From the NCBI GenBank assembly GCA_947259915.1, contig CAMYOC010000051.1, positions 98,029 to 162,028 of the forward strand: a stretch of 64,000 nucleotides of DNA, given 5' to 3'. Position numbers and translations under genes: made by a program. This stretch comes from an uncultured Gammaproteobacteria bacterium. Its GTDB lineage: Bacteria; Pseudomonadota; Gammaproteobacteria; Steroidobacterales; XN24. Positions 20,045-29,605 of the stretch are shown piece after piece; the stretch's first letter is position 1; each line of letters opens with the position of its first letter. The notes under the pieces are model-generated. The model saw nothing but the letters and a program-made list of their open reading frames with translations, was not told where the DNA came from and did not search any database.

Positions 20045-21106
20045 GTGACCCTGCTCGACGAACTGCTGATGCAGCTGGTACGGCGCAACGGTTCTGACCT
20101 GCATCTGATCGCCGGCGATCCGCCACGGATGCGGATCAACGGTGAACTGATGAGCGTGCGCGACAGCCCGCTGGAACCGGACAAGTTACAGCAAGAGCTC
20201 GGGCAGATCGTGCCGCCTGCTGCGACCACCGCCCTGAATAAGCATGACCAGGCCGACTTCGCCCATGAGGTAGAGGACCTGGCTCGTTTCAGGGTTAACG
20301 TATTCCGTCATCTGGGCGGTCTCGGCGCCATCATGCGGGCGATCCCGACCACGGCCAAGACGATCGAGGAACTGGGGCTGCCGGAAGTTTTCTCCCGTCT
20401 GTGCAAGGAGACATCGGGTCTGATCCTGGTCACCGGCAAGACCGGTTCGGGCAAATCGACCACGCTCGCGGCGATGCTGGATGACATCAACCGACGCATG
20501 AAGGGCCATATCCTCACCATCGAGGATCCGATCGAGTTCGTCCATCCGCGGCGCAATTGCCTGGTCAGCCAACGCGAGGTCGGCCTGCACTGCAACAGCT
20601 TCTCCGATGCCCTGCATTCTGCCTTGCGCGAGGATCCGGACGTGATCCTGGTCGGCGAGTTGCGCGATCTCGAGACCATGAGTACTGCGATTACGGCGGC
20701 CGAGATGGGCATCCTGGTCATGGGCACCCTGCACACCAACGGCGCCGCGCAAACGGTGGACCGCGTCGTCAATGCATTCCCCGCGGAACGTCAGTCCCAT
20801 ATCCGCACCATGTTGTCGACCTCGCTGCGCGGCGTCATCTCGCAGCAACTTTGCAGGAACAAGACCGGCGACGGGCGCGTGCCGGCCTTCGAGGTGATGA
20901 TCAACACCCCCGCGGTCAGCAACCTGCTACGCCAAGGCAAGCTGGATCAGCTCGAGAGCGCGATGCAGTCCGGCGCGAAAGTCGGCATGGTGGCCATGGA
21001 TGGCGCCCTGCAGAGCCTGCTCAATCGGCGCTTTATCAGCGGTCGCGAAGCCTACGAGCGCGCCATTTCCAAGGACCGCTTCCGCCAGCACGCCGAAGAG
21101 ACCTGA
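20045..21106 (+). CDS. PilT/PilU-family pilus retraction ATPase (second paralogue)
   Basis: A second PilT-like ATPase of 353 residues, clearly paralogous to the gene before it. SDLHLIAGDPP, Walker A GKTGSGKSTT, the Asp box LTIEDPIEFVH, DPDVILVGELRD and the His box MGTLHTNGA are intact. The C-terminal helix reads AVSNLLRQGK, nearer to PilT's AIRNLI than the first paralogue. The start is GTG 20045, chosen for the strong GGAGG at 20031-20035, nine bases upstream. Whether it is the PilT or the PilU of a classical pair needs a tree. It closes the kinase-ATPase-ATPase unit. Confidence 0.88.
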   Translation: MTLLDELLMQLVRRNGSDLHLIAGDPPRMRINGELMSVRDSPLEPDKLQQELGQIVPPAATTALNKHDQADFAHEVEDLARFRVNVFRHLGGLGAIMRAIPTTAKTIEELGLPEVFSRLCKETSGLILVTGKTGSGKSTTLAAMLDDINRRMKGHILTIEDPIEFVHPRRNCLVSQREVGLHCNSFSDALHSALREDPDVILVGELRDLETMSTAITAAEMGILVMGTLHTNGAAQTVDRVVNAFPAERQSHIRTMLSTSLRGVISQQLCRNKTGDGRVPAFEVMINTPAVSNLLRQGKLDQLESAMQSGAKVGMVAMDGALQSLLNRRFISGREAYERAISKDRFRQHAEET

Positions 21107-21150
21107 ATCGCCGCAGTGGCCTGGTGATGCCTGTGTCGGGCCGGGCCCTG

Positions 21151-21159
21151 TGCGATAAT
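21151..21159 (+). promoter_or_regulatory. Possible extended -10 promoter for metG
   Basis: TG-C-GATAAT is an extended -10 type element ending 29 bp before the metG ATG. No good -35 is visible, as expected when an extended -10 is used. It is called by eye only. Confidence 0.4.
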
Positions 21160-21188
21160 GCTGCGTCGCCCGCAGCCGATCCCGTAGC

Positions 21189-23207
21189 ATGACCGACAGC
21201 CGTCGTATCCTCGTCACCGCCGCCCTGCCCTATGCCAATGGCCTGGCCCATATGGGGCATCTGGTGGAGTACATCCAGACCGACATCTGGGTGCGCTTCC
21301 AGCGCATGCTCGGCAACGATTGCCTGTTCGTCTGCGCCAGCGATGCCCATGGCACGCCGATCATGATCCGCGCGCGCAAGGACGGGATCCCGGCGGAAGA
21401 GATCATCGAACACTACCACCGACGCTTCCAGGAAGATTTCGCCGCCTTCCACATCCGCTTCGACAATTTTGGCAGCACCCATTCGAGCGAGAATCGGGAG
21501 CTGGTCAACCTGATCTACGGGCGCCTGCAGAGCGGTGGGCATTTGCAGAGCCGGACCATCCGCCAGGCCTATGACGAAAAGGAAGGCATGTTCCTGCCCG
21601 ACCGTTTCGTGCGCGGCACCTGTCCTCGCTGCGGCGCGACCGATCAATATGGAGACAGCTGCGAGTCCTGCGGCGCGACCTATGCGCCGTCGGAACTGGT
21701 GGACCCGATTTCGGTCTTGTCCGGCACCCGCCCGGTGGAACGGGAGTCCGAGCATCTGTTCTTCCGTCTCAGCGAGTTCGAGGATGAGCTGCGCAGCTGG
21801 GCCTCGGGCGGCGCGCTACAGGACAGCGTGCGCAAGAAACTTGATGAGTGGTTCGAGACGGGTCTGCAGGATTGGGACATCAGCCGCGACGCCCCCTACT
21901 TCGGCTTCGAAATCCCGGACCTTCCGGGCAAGTACTTCTACGTCTGGCTGGATGCCCCGGTCGGATACATGGCGAGCCTGTTGAACCTGGCCCGCCGCCG
22001 CGACGACATCGATTTCGAGTCATACTGGACACCAGACAGCGATGCCGAGCTGTATCACTTCATCGGCAAGGACATCGTCTATTTCCACGCGCTGTTCTGG
22101 CCGGGGGTGCTGCAGGCGGCAGGCTTCCGCGTGCCGAGCGCTGTGTTCGCCCACGGCTTCCTCACCGTCAACGGCGAGAAGATGTCCAAGTCGCGCGGCA
22201 CGTTTATCACCGCCGAGACCTATCTGCAGCATCTGGAGCCCCAGTGCCTGCGTTATTACTACGCGTCCAAACTCGGCCCGGGCGTCGAGGATATAGACCT
22301 CAACCTGGACGATTTCGTGCTCAAGGTAAATGCCGATCTGGTGGGCAAGGTCGTCAACATCGCCAGCCGCTGCGCCGGCTTTATCACACGCCTTGCCGAC
22401 GGCCACATGTCCGCTGCCCTGCCAGAGCCCGCGCTGCATGATCAGTTCGTCGCCGGCGCGGTGCAGGTGGCAGAGTCCTATGAGACCCGACACTTTAGCC
22501 GCGCGATGCGTCAGATCATGGCGCTGGCCGACAGGGCCAACCAGTACATCGACCAGCACAAGCCCTGGCTGATGGCAAAAGAGGACGGACGCGAGACCGA
22601 GGTGCAAGCGGTGTGCACTCAGGGGCTGAATGCGTTCCGCGCTCTGGTCATCATGCTCAAGCCGGTGCTGCCGGGACTGGCCCGGGCCGCCGAGCGCTTT
22701 CTCGGCGAAAACGAGTGGCGCTGGACAGATATCGAACAACCGCTGCTCGGCCGCCGTATCGAGAAGTTCAAACCGTTGTTACAGCGCGTCGACCCCAAGG
22801 CGGTGGCAGCGATGCTCGAGGCCTCTCGCGCCACCATGGAGAACACCAGGCCGAGCACACCTTCCACCGAGGAACTCATGGACGAAATCACCATCGACGA
22901 ATTCCGCCGCCTGGAGCTGCGGGTGGCGCGGGTCAGCAAGGCCGAGACTGTCGACGGCGCAGACAAGCTGCTGCGACTCACCCTTGATCTGGGCGACGGA
23001 CAGCGCCAGGTGCTGGCCGGAATCCGCAGCGCCTATCAGCCCGAGTCGCTGGCCGATCGCCTGGTGGTCGTGGTGGCCAACCTGGAGCCGCGCAAGATGC
23101 GCTTCGGCACCTCGGAGGGCATGATCCTCGCCGCAGGACCGGGTGGCGAGGATATCTTCCTGTTGTCGCCGGACAGCGGCGCGGTGCCGGGCATGCGCGT
23201 CAGCTGA
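21189..23207 (+). CDS. metG: Methionyl-tRNA synthetase with C-terminal tRNA-binding domain
   Basis: A class I synthetase of 672 residues that charges initiator and elongator tRNA-Met. The HIGH-type motif is in [11 protein letters not shown] (about residue 16). The zinc knuckle has two C-x2-C pairs (CPRCG and CESCG), and the KMSKS loop is [10 protein letters not shown]. The C-terminal OB-fold domain (about 570-672) is the EMAP-II/Trbp111-like tRNA-binding module that dimerises the enzyme. ATG 21189 gives the family N-terminus. It lies between pilU-like and rnfA; the metG-rnf-nth order (here with apbC elsewhere) is common in gammaproteobacteria. Confidence 0.97.
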   Translation: MTDSRRILVTAALPYANGLAHMGHLVEYIQTDIWVRFQRMLGNDCLFVCASDAHGTPIMIRARKDGIPAEEIIEHYHRRFQEDFAAFHIRFDNFGSTHSSENRELVNLIYGRLQSGGHLQSRTIRQAYDEKEGMFLPDRFVRGTCPRCGATDQYGDSCESCGATYAPSELVDPISVLSGTRPVERESEHLFFRLSEFEDELRSWASGGALQDSVRKKLDEWFETGLQDWDISRDAPYFGFEIPDLPGKYFYVWLDAPVGYMASLLNLARRRDDIDFESYWTPDSDAELYHFIGKDIVYFHALFWPGVLQAAGFRVPSAVFAHGFLTVNGEKMSKSRGTFITAETYLQHLEPQCLRYYYASKLGPGVEDIDLNLDDFVLKVNADLVGKVVNIASRCAGFITRLADGHMSAALPEPALHDQFVAGAVQVAESYETRHFSRAMRQIMALADRANQYIDQHKPWLMAKEDGRETEVQAVCTQGLNAFRALVIMLKPVLPGLARAAERFLGENEWRWTDIEQPLLGRRIEKFKPLLQRVDPKAVAAMLEASRATMENTRPSTPSTEELMDEITIDEFRRLELRVARVSKAETVDGADKLLRLTLDLGDGQRQVLAGIRSAYQPESLADRLVVVVANLEPRKMRFGTSEGMILAAGPGGEDIFLLSPDSGAVPGMRVS

Positions 23208-23214
23208 CGCGGGA

Positions 23215-23220
23215 TATAAT
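23215..23220 (+). promoter_or_regulatory. Consensus -10 hexamer upstream of the rnf operon
   Basis: A perfect TATAAT lies just after the metG stop and 66 bp before the rnfA ATG. The -35 region (around 23192-23197) is poor, so an activator may be needed. It could drive rnfABCDGE-nth separately from metG. Confidence 0.4.
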
Positions 23221-23285
23221 GCCGGTCCGCGGCGTTCGGGACCGCCTTGCGCCATTCGCCAGCGTGCTCAGACCAGCAGACGACC

Positions 23286-23867
23286 ATGACCGAACTAGCG
23301 CTCATTCTTATCGCCACCGTACTGGTCAACAATTTCGTGTTGGTCAAGTTCCTTGGCCTGTGTCCGTTTATGGGCGTGTCGCGGAAACTGGAGACCGCGG
23401 CAGGCATGGCGCTGGCCACCACCTTCGTGCTGACCTTGTCCTCGGTCTGCAGCTACCTGGTGAACGCCTGGCTGCTGGCGCCGCTGGGTCTGGAATACCT
23501 GCGTACTATCGCCTTTATCCTGGTGATCGCGGCGCTGGTCCAGTTCACCGAGATGGTGGTGCAAAAAACCAGCCCGTTGCTATATCAGGTGCTGGGCATC
23601 TACCTGCCCCTGATCACGACCAATTGCGCGGTGCTGGGCGTCGCCCTGCTTAACATCCAGGAAGCGCACGGCTTCCTCGAGTCCATGGTCTATGGTCTGG
23701 GGGCGGCGCTCGGTTTCTCCCTGGTGCTGATCATGTTCGCCGGCGTCCGCGAACGTGTCGCCGTTGCTGACGTCCCGGCTCCGTTCCAGGGTGCCGCCAT
23801 CGCCTTGATCACCGCCGGTCTGATGGCGCTGGGCTTTATGGGATTCGCCGGGCTGGTCAAGGGCTGA
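23286..23867 (+). CDS. rsxA: Electron transport complex subunit RnfA/RsxA
   Basis: An integral membrane subunit of the Rnf complex, which couples ferredoxin-NAD electron flow to ion transport (and in E. coli keeps SoxR reduced). The 193 residues hold six helices; the motifs [18 protein letters not shown] and [13 protein letters not shown] contain the two Cys that bind the [2Fe-2S] cluster shared with RnfE. I chose ATG 23286 because homologues begin [11 protein letters not shown]. Its stop overlaps the rnfB start (TGATG at 23865-23869). Confidence 0.97.
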   Translation: MTELALILIATVLVNNFVLVKFLGLCPFMGVSRKLETAAGMALATTFVLTLSSVCSYLVNAWLLAPLGLEYLRTIAFILVIAALVQFTEMVVQKTSPLLYQVLGIYLPLITTNCAVLGVALLNIQEAHGFLESMVYGLGAALGFSLVLIMFAGVRERVAVADVPAPFQGAAIALITAGLMALGFMGFAGLVKG

Positions 23868-24445
23868 TGTTGACCGCCATCATCGCCATCTCGGGTCTCG
23901 CTGCCGGCTTCGGCCTGCTGCTGGGATTCGCCGCGGTACGCTTCCGCAGCGAGGGCGACCCGGTGGTCGAGCGTATCGACTCGCTGTTACCGCAGACTCA
24001 ATGCGCGCAATGCGGTTTCCCGGGCTGCAAGCCCTACGCCGAAGCGATCGTCGACGGCGCTGCCGATATCAATCGTTGTCCGCCCGGCGGTGAGGCCACC
24101 ATTCGCGCCCTCGCCGACCTGCTCGAACGGGATGCGAAGCCGCTCGATCCGGAACGGGGCGAAGAGCGGTTGCCGGCGCTGGCGGTAATCGACGAGGATC
24201 TGTGCATCGGCTGCACCCTGTGTATCCAGGCCTGTCCGGTAGACGCCATCCTTGGTGCCGCCAAACTGATGCACACGGTCATCGCCAGCGAATGCACCGG
24301 CTGCGAGCTGTGCATCGAGCCGTGCCCGGTAGACTGCATCGAGATGGTGCCCGAGACGGTCACACTCGGCACCTGGCGCTGGCCCAAACCGGGCGCAGAC
24401 ACGTCGGCTGTCATCGCTGCGTCGCCGAACCCGGCGAGCGCCTGA
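23867..24445 (+). CDS. rsxB: Electron transport complex subunit RnfB/RsxB
   Basis: A 192-residue ferredoxin-like subunit anchored by one N-terminal helix (residues about 1-25). An Fe-S domain with [16 protein letters not shown] and a later Cys (residues about 45-75) precedes two 4Fe-4S motifs, [12 protein letters not shown] and [12 protein letters not shown]. It passes electrons between ferredoxin/RnfC and the membrane subunits. The start codon shares bases with the rnfA stop. The length is standard for gammaproteobacterial RsxB. Confidence 0.96.
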   Translation: MLTAIIAISGLAAGFGLLLGFAAVRFRSEGDPVVERIDSLLPQTQCAQCGFPGCKPYAEAIVDGAADINRCPPGGEATIRALADLLERDAKPLDPERGEERLPALAVIDEDLCIGCTLCIQACPVDAILGAAKLMHTVIASECTGCELCIEPCPVDCIEMVPETVTLGTWRWPKPGADTSAVIAASPNPASA

Positions 24446-24448
24446 GCG

Positions 24449-26008
24449 ATGGAGCCGGACCGCAGGCTGTGGCGTTTCCACGGCGGCTTGCATCTACCCG
24501 GTCATAAGCGGCTGTCCAACGTCGAGCCGCTCGACATCGTGCCGGTCCCGGCACGCCTGATCCATCCACTCGGACAACACGTCGGTATCCCGTCGGAACC
24601 TGTTGTCGAAGTCGGCGAGACAGTGCAGCGAGGCCAGCCGTTGAGCCGGGCCACTGGCTATATCTGCAGCCCGGTCCATGCGGGCAGCTCTGGCACGGTG
24701 GTCGCAATCGGCCCGCACCCGATCCCGCACCCCAGCGGTCTTGACGGGGATTGCATCATCATCGATACCGATGGTCAGGACATGCCCTACGAGGGTTATC
24801 CGCCGCTGACCAACTATCGCACGCTGAACGGGCCTGCCTTGCGCGCGCGGGTCAGGGAATGCGGCATTGTCGGGCTGGGGGGCGCTGCCTTCCCCACCGC
24901 AGTCAAACTCAACGCTGGTGCCGGATTGCGCCTGCTTATCCTGAACGGAGCCGAATGCGAGCCTTACATCAGCTGCGACGACAGCCTGATGCGACATCGT
25001 GCCGCGGAGATTATCGCCGGCGCCCAGGTCTTGCTTCACGCCCTGGAGATCCGCGATTGCTGTATCGCCATCGAAGAAGACAAACCGGAGGCCTTTGCCA
25101 GTCTCGAGGCCGCCGTCAGGCGCGCCGACGATAACCGCATCGAGGTAGTACAGGTCCCCGCCGTCTACCCGGAAGGCGGGGAACGGCAGCTGATCCAGGT
25201 GCTCACCGGGGAGGAGGTCCCGGCAGCGGGCATCCCGGCGGATATCGGCATCCTGTGCCAGAACGTCGGCACCGCGGCGGCGGTCGCGCGCGCGGTGCTC
25301 TACGGCGAACCGCTGATCTCCCGCGTCGTCACCGTCACCGGGCATGGAGTCACCCGTCCGCGCAACCTGGAGGTCCGTCTCGGCACGCCGCTGAACAAGG
25401 TGATCGATCACTGCGGTGGCTACACCGACGAGGCCAGACACCTGATCATGGGCGGGGCGATGATGGGATTCGCGCTGGCCACGGATGCCGTCCCGGTCAT
25501 CAAGTCCACCAACTGTCTGCTGGTCGGTAGCGATGCGGATATAGCGCCGCGCCAGCCGGCCTCGGCCTGTATCCGCTGCGGCGAGTGCGCGCAGGTCTGT
25601 CCGGCGCAGTTATTGCCTCAGCAGCTCTACTGGCACGCGCGGGCCGATGAATTCGACAAGCTGGATCCGTACCATCTTTTCGGCTGTATCGAGTGCGGCT
25701 GTTGCGACGTGGTCTGCCCAAGCCAGATCCCGCTGACGCAGTATTTCCGCTATGCCAAGACCGAGATCTGGGCCCGGGAACGCGAGCGCCGGCAATCGGA
25801 TCATGCCCGCGAACGGTTCGAGACTCGCAATCAGCGGATCGAGCGTGCCGAGAGCGAACGCCAGCGTCGCCTTGAGGCCAAGACCCGAGCGCTGAAACAG
25901 ACCCGATCGAGCGCGGCCAGCAAGGCCGTGATCGACGAGGTGATGGCGCGGGTCAGGGCAAAAAAGGCGGCGGACGAGCGCGACGCGGAAAACGGGGACG
26001 GCGGATAG
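24449..26008 (+). CDS. rsxC: Electron transport complex subunit RnfC/RsxC
   Basis: The peripheral NADH- and ferredoxin-interacting subunit, 519 residues. The N-terminal RnfC barrel/SLBB regions contain GLGGAAFPTAVKLN (nucleotide/FMN site). Two cluster motifs, CIRCGECAQVCP and CIECGCCDVVCP, lie at about residues 375-420. The C-terminal tail is a highly charged Arg/Glu/Lys-rich helix of about 80 residues, far shorter than the repetitive tail of E. coli RsxC. It starts 3 bp after rnfB and its stop abuts rnfD. Confidence 0.96.
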   Translation: MEPDRRLWRFHGGLHLPGHKRLSNVEPLDIVPVPARLIHPLGQHVGIPSEPVVEVGETVQRGQPLSRATGYICSPVHAGSSGTVVAIGPHPIPHPSGLDGDCIIIDTDGQDMPYEGYPPLTNYRTLNGPALRARVRECGIVGLGGAAFPTAVKLNAGAGLRLLILNGAECEPYISCDDSLMRHRAAEIIAGAQVLLHALEIRDCCIAIEEDKPEAFASLEAAVRRADDNRIEVVQVPAVYPEGGERQLIQVLTGEEVPAAGIPADIGILCQNVGTAAAVARAVLYGEPLISRVVTVTGHGVTRPRNLEVRLGTPLNKVIDHCGGYTDEARHLIMGGAMMGFALATDAVPVIKSTNCLLVGSDADIAPRQPASACIRCGECAQVCPAQLLPQQLYWHARADEFDKLDPYHLFGCIECGCCDVVCPSQIPLTQYFRYAKTEIWARERERRQSDHARERFETRNQRIERAESERQRRLEAKTRALKQTRSSAASKAVIDEVMARVRAKKAADERDAENGDGG

Positions 26009-27049
26009 ATGCGCTTCGCCCCCGCGAGCCCACCGCATCTCCGACCCGCGACGAGCGTCAGCCGCCTGATGGGCGAGGTGTTGCTGGCCCTGGTGCCGGC
26101 CACCGCCGCCTACGTCTGGTATTTTGGGCCCGGTCTGCTGCTCAATATGCTGATCGCCACGACGGTCGCGGTGGCAGCGGAGAGTGCCGTGCTCGCTCTG
26201 CGCGGGCGTCCTGTCGGAGCGCCACTCAGCGATCTCAGCGTCATCGTCACCGCTGTGCTGCTGGCATTCGCGCTGCCACCACTGACGCCCTGGTGGGTCA
26301 CGGCAACCGCGGCCTTCTTCGCCGTGGTCTTCGGCAAACAGTTGTTCGGCGGCATCGGCTACAACCCGTTTAATCCGGCCATGGTCGGCTACGTCGTCGT
26401 GCTGATCTCGTTTCCCGCCTACCTGACCCAGTGGCTGCCACCGGCCGGTTTCGATCTCGCCGCGGTGCGGCCGGATCTTGGCGCGACCATCTATTACACG
26501 CTGAGCGGGCAGCTGCCCGACGGGCTCAGCTGGGACGTGATCGGCGGCGCCACCCCGCTGGACCAGGTCAAGACCCAGTTGGGCCTGATGCGCACCGTGC
26601 AAGAAGTCCGCGCACAGCCTCTGTACGGGGTCTTTGGTGCCCACGGCTGGGAGTGGGTCAACAACTTCATCATCCTCGGTGGATTGTGGCTGTTGTACCG
26701 CAAGATCATCCGCTGGCAGATCCCGCTCGCGGTATTGCTCGGGCTGATGCTGCCGGCGACGCTGTTCTATCTGATCGGGCCCGGTACCTACCCGCCACCG
26801 ACCTTCCATCTGTTCAGCGGCGCCGCCGTGCTGGGCGCGTTCTTTATCGCCACCGACCCGGTCAGTGCGGCGACCAGCGATCGCGGACGGCTGATCTTCG
26901 GCGCCGGCATCGGTCTGCTCACCTATGTGATACGGACCTGGGGCGGGTACCCGGACGGTATCGCGTTCGCGGTGCTGCTGATGAACATGGCGGTGCCGGC
27001 GATCGATCACTACACGATCCCGAGGGCGTACGGCCATGGCCACGATTGA
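26009..27049 (+). CDS. rsxD: Electron transport complex subunit RnfD/RsxD
   Basis: A 346-residue polytopic subunit with covalently bound FMN. The flavinylation motif D-x-x-G-G-A-T places the acceptor at Thr182 (GGATPLDQ); homologues more often have SGAT. YNPFNPAMVGY and the C-terminal GDRG-type segment are family landmarks. FMN attachment needs ApbE, which is not in the window. The start codon directly follows the rnfC stop, and its 3' end overlaps rnfG by 14 bp. Confidence 0.95.
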   Translation: MRFAPASPPHLRPATSVSRLMGEVLLALVPATAAYVWYFGPGLLLNMLIATTVAVAAESAVLALRGRPVGAPLSDLSVIVTAVLLAFALPPLTPWWVTATAAFFAVVFGKQLFGGIGYNPFNPAMVGYVVVLISFPAYLTQWLPPAGFDLAAVRPDLGATIYYTLSGQLPDGLSWDVIGGATPLDQVKTQLGLMRTVQEVRAQPLYGVFGAHGWEWVNNFIILGGLWLLYRKIIRWQIPLAVLLGLMLPATLFYLIGPGTYPPPTFHLFSGAAVLGAFFIATDPVSAATSDRGRLIFGAGIGLLTYVIRTWGGYPDGIAFAVLLMNMAVPAIDHYTIPRAYGHGHD

Positions 27050-27743
27050 GGAACCGGCGCGCATCCCGCAGCGTATGGCCATCGCTGGTGGACTGCTGGC
27101 GCTGTTCGCCGTGCTCGGAGCGGGTCTGGTCGCGGTCACCGAAGACGCCACCCGGGAGCGGATCCAGAGCAATGAGCGGGAGTATCTGTTGCGCTCACTG
27201 AATGACGTGCTGCCGGCGGATCACTACGACAACGTGTTGTTCGAGGACACGATCGAAGTCATCGACGCCGAGTTGCTCGGCTCGGACCAGTCGATCACGG
27301 TGTATCGCGGACGTCTCGGCGCCGCCCCGGTCGCCGCTATCCTGACCCCGGTGGCACCGGACGGCTACAGCGGTCCGATCAAGCTGCTGGTGGGCGTCGA
27401 CTACGATGGGACACTGACCGGCGTCCGCGTGGTGGCGCACCGGGAGACGCCCGGGCTCGGCGACGCCATCGAGGCCGAGCGATCAGACTGGATCCGGCGT
27501 TTCGACGGCCTCAGCCTCGGCAATCCTCCGCAGTCAGCGTGGATGGTTCGGCGCGATGGCGGGGATTTCGATCAGTTCACCGGAGCTACCGTAACGCCGC
27601 GCGCCGTGGTCAAAGCGGTGCGCAACACCTTGTTATACTTTGCGCAGTATCGGGATGAGCTGTTCGAGGACCGCCGGGCACTGGTGGAGAGCGAGAGCGG
27701 AGATAATGAGAGAGATCGCCCTTCAGGGTCTGTGGAAGAATAA
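27036..27743 (+). CDS. rsxG: Electron transport complex subunit RnfG/RsxG
   Basis: A single-span subunit (helix about residues 14-34) with a periplasmic FMN-binding domain, 235 residues. The flavinylation motif [13 protein letters not shown] gives Thr185 as the covalent FMN acceptor. The HRETPGLGD block is also typical of RnfG/NqrC. It overlaps both neighbours: 14 bp with rnfD and 38 bp with rnfE, so the operon is strongly coupled. Confidence 0.95.
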   Translation: MATIEEPARIPQRMAIAGGLLALFAVLGAGLVAVTEDATRERIQSNEREYLLRSLNDVLPADHYDNVLFEDTIEVIDAELLGSDQSITVYRGRLGAAPVAAILTPVAPDGYSGPIKLLVGVDYDGTLTGVRVVAHRETPGLGDAIEAERSDWIRRFDGLSLGNPPQSAWMVRRDGGDFDQFTGATVTPRAVVKAVRNTLLYFAQYRDELFEDRRALVESESGDNERDRPSGSVEE

Positions 27744-28353
27744 TCCCGGTCTGGTCCAGCTCCTCGGCCTTTGTCCGCTGCTGGCCGTGACCACCAGCGT
27801 GATCAATGGCCTCGGGCTCGGCCTGGCGACGACCCTGGTGCTGGCCGCCTCAAACCTGTGTGTCTCTCTGATCCGCAACGTGGTGCGTGCGGAAATCCGC
27901 ATTCCGGTGTTCGTGATGATCATCGCCTCGCTGGTGACAGCGGTCGAACTGGCGATGAACGCCTGGTTCCACGATCTGCTTATCGTCACCAACTGCGCCA
28001 TCATCGGCCGGGCCGAGGCCTTCGCCTCGCGCAACCGGCCGCTGCCCGCGCTCTTCGACGGTTTGATGATGGGCGCCGGATTTACCCTCGTGTTGCTGGT
28101 CCTCGGCGGCATGCGCGAGCTACTCGGCCACGGCACGCTGCTGGCCGGCGCGGACATGATGTTCGGGGCCGGGACCGATATCACGCTGCATCTTCTGGCC
28201 GACGACGGCGGCTTCCTGCTGGCGCTGCTGCCGCCTGGCGCCTTTCTCGGTCTGGGTCTGCTGGTAGCCGCAAAAAATGTCATCGACCGGCGGCTGGAAC
28301 GTCGCATCCAGACGACGCCTGCCGCCATCAGCTCTGCCGCGCAGCCTGGCTGA
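27706..28353 (+). CDS. rsxE: Electron transport complex subunit RnfE/RsxE
   Basis: A membrane subunit paralogous to RnfA, 215 residues, six helices. [17 protein letters not shown] and [14 protein letters not shown] carry the paired Cys of the intramembrane [2Fe-2S] cluster. I chose ATG 27706 because the family begins just before WKNNPGLVQ; a longer frame from 27640 lies inside rnfG. It is followed by nth, the same order as in E. coli (rsxABCDGE-nth). Confidence 0.96.
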   Translation: MREIALQGLWKNNPGLVQLLGLCPLLAVTTSVINGLGLGLATTLVLAASNLCVSLIRNVVRAEIRIPVFVMIIASLVTAVELAMNAWFHDLLIVTNCAIIGRAEAFASRNRPLPALFDGLMMGAGFTLVLLVLGGMRELLGHGTLLAGADMMFGAGTDITLHLLADDGGFLLALLPPGAFLGLGLLVAAKNVIDRRLERRIQTTPAAISSAAQPG

Positions 28354-28361
28354 CAGGTGGC

Positions 28362-29027
28362 GTGAACCGCGACAAGCGCATCGAAATCTTCAGTCGGCTG
28401 CGGGCCGCAGACCCGCACCCGACCACGGAACTCGAGTATCACACCCCGTTCGAATTGCTGGTGGCGGTGATCCTCTCGGCGCAGGCCACAGACAAGAGTG
28501 TCAACCGGGCCACGGCAAAGCTGTTCCCGGTTGCCAACACTCCACGTGCGATCGCGGACCTGGGTCTCGACAAGCTGATTGAATACGTCAAGACCATCGG
28601 TCTGTTCAACAACAAGGCACGCAATATCATCGAGACCTGCCGCATCCTGGTGCAGCAGCACGGCGGCGAAGTGCCGCGGGATCGGGCCGCGCTGGAAGCG
28701 CTGCCGGGCGTCGGCCGCAAGACCGCCAACGTGATCCTCAACACCGCATTCGGCGAGCCCACGATCGCGGTGGACACGCATATCTTCCGGCTAGCGAATC
28801 GCATCGGTCTGACCCGGGGCAAGACCCCGCTCGCGGTGGAGAAAGGGCTGCTACGCACCACGCCGTCAGAGTTCCTGCACGATGCCCATCACTGGCTGAT
28901 CCTGCATGGACGCTACGTATGCAAGGCGCGGCGGCCCGAATGCGAGCGTTGCATCATCGCGGATCTGTGCGAATTCCGTGGCAAGACCGCGTCGCAACCG
29001 GCGCAGCTCGCGTTGCAGGATCCCTGA
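28362..29027 (+). CDS. nth: Endonuclease III
   Basis: A DNA glycosylase/AP-lyase that removes oxidised pyrimidines, 221 residues. The helix-hairpin-helix LPGVGRKTANVIL holds the catalytic Lys, VDTHIFRLANRIGL holds the catalytic Asp, and the C-terminal 4Fe-4S loop has the spacing C-x6-C-x2-C-x5-C. The start is GTG 28362 (MNRDKRIEIFSRL), preceded by AGGTGG. The upstream part of the longer open frame lies inside rnfE and is not family-like. It is the last gene of the rnf transcript or followed by the DUF1841 gene. Confidence 0.96.
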   Translation: MNRDKRIEIFSRLRAADPHPTTELEYHTPFELLVAVILSAQATDKSVNRATAKLFPVANTPRAIADLGLDKLIEYVKTIGLFNNKARNIIETCRILVQQHGGEVPRDRAALEALPGVGRKTANVILNTAFGEPTIAVDTHIFRLANRIGLTRGKTPLAVEKGLLRTTPSEFLHDAHHWLILHGRYVCKARRPECERCIIADLCEFRGKTASQPAQLALQDP

Positions 29028-29033
29028 ACATCC

Positions 29034-29459
29034 ATGTTCCTGCCCAATGATCGTGAGGGGCTGCGGCAGATCTACGTGGATGCCTGGCAGCGCTACCGGG
29101 ATGGACTGCCGCTGGAGCCGCTACAGGCGCAGATCGCTGATGTGGTGGCGACACACCCCGAGTATCAGGCTGCACTGGATGATCCGGATAACGCGCTGAC
29201 CCGGGACTGGCTACCGGAACAGGGCGTCAGCAATCCGTTTCTGCATATGGGTATGCATCTGGCGATCCGCGAACAACTCGCTACCGACCGGCCGCAGGGC
29301 ATCGTCGCCGTCCACAGCGGACTGCTGCAGCGGATTGGCGACGCCCACGAGGTCGAGCACCGCATGGCAGAATGTCTGGGCGAGGCCTTATGGCACAGCC
29401 AGCGCAGCGGCAGACCGCCGGATGAAATCGCCTATCTGGAAGCGCTGCGTCGCCTGTAG
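29034..29459 (+). CDS. DUF1841 family protein
   Basis: A 141-residue cytosolic protein of a gammaproteobacterial/betaproteobacterial family of unknown function. Typical blocks are QVYVDAW-like [10 protein letters not shown] near the N-terminus, [15 protein letters not shown] in the centre with conserved His, and [12 protein letters not shown] near the end. It lies 6 bp after nth and is probably co-transcribed. I know no experimentally established role. Confidence 0.85.
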   Translation: MFLPNDREGLRQIYVDAWQRYRDGLPLEPLQAQIADVVATHPEYQAALDDPDNALTRDWLPEQGVSNPFLHMGMHLAIREQLATDRPQGIVAVHSGLLQRIGDAHEVEHRMAECLGEALWHSQRSGRPPDEIAYLEALRRL

Positions 29460-29605
29460 GTGACGCCGCCGACCGCATTCGTTGTAACATTCTGCGGACC
29501 AGACCGGTCTTCTTAGACAAGCACGGCCATCGCGCCATCAACGGCCAGGCAGGCCGTCGCTCAGCGATAGCGGGATTCGCAACGCAGGCAGACGAAACGA
29601 GAATC
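29460..29605 (+). promoter_or_regulatory. Upstream region of the MNIO/DUF2063/DoxX cassette
   Basis: 146 bp with no small reading frame that looks like a bufferin-type precursor peptide. It contains a GTAAC (29484-29488), which resembles the -35 box of some ECF sigma promoters, and a 10-bp palindrome AGACCGGTCT (29501-29510). Either could be regulatory. Both are short enough to be chance. Confidence 0.25.
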
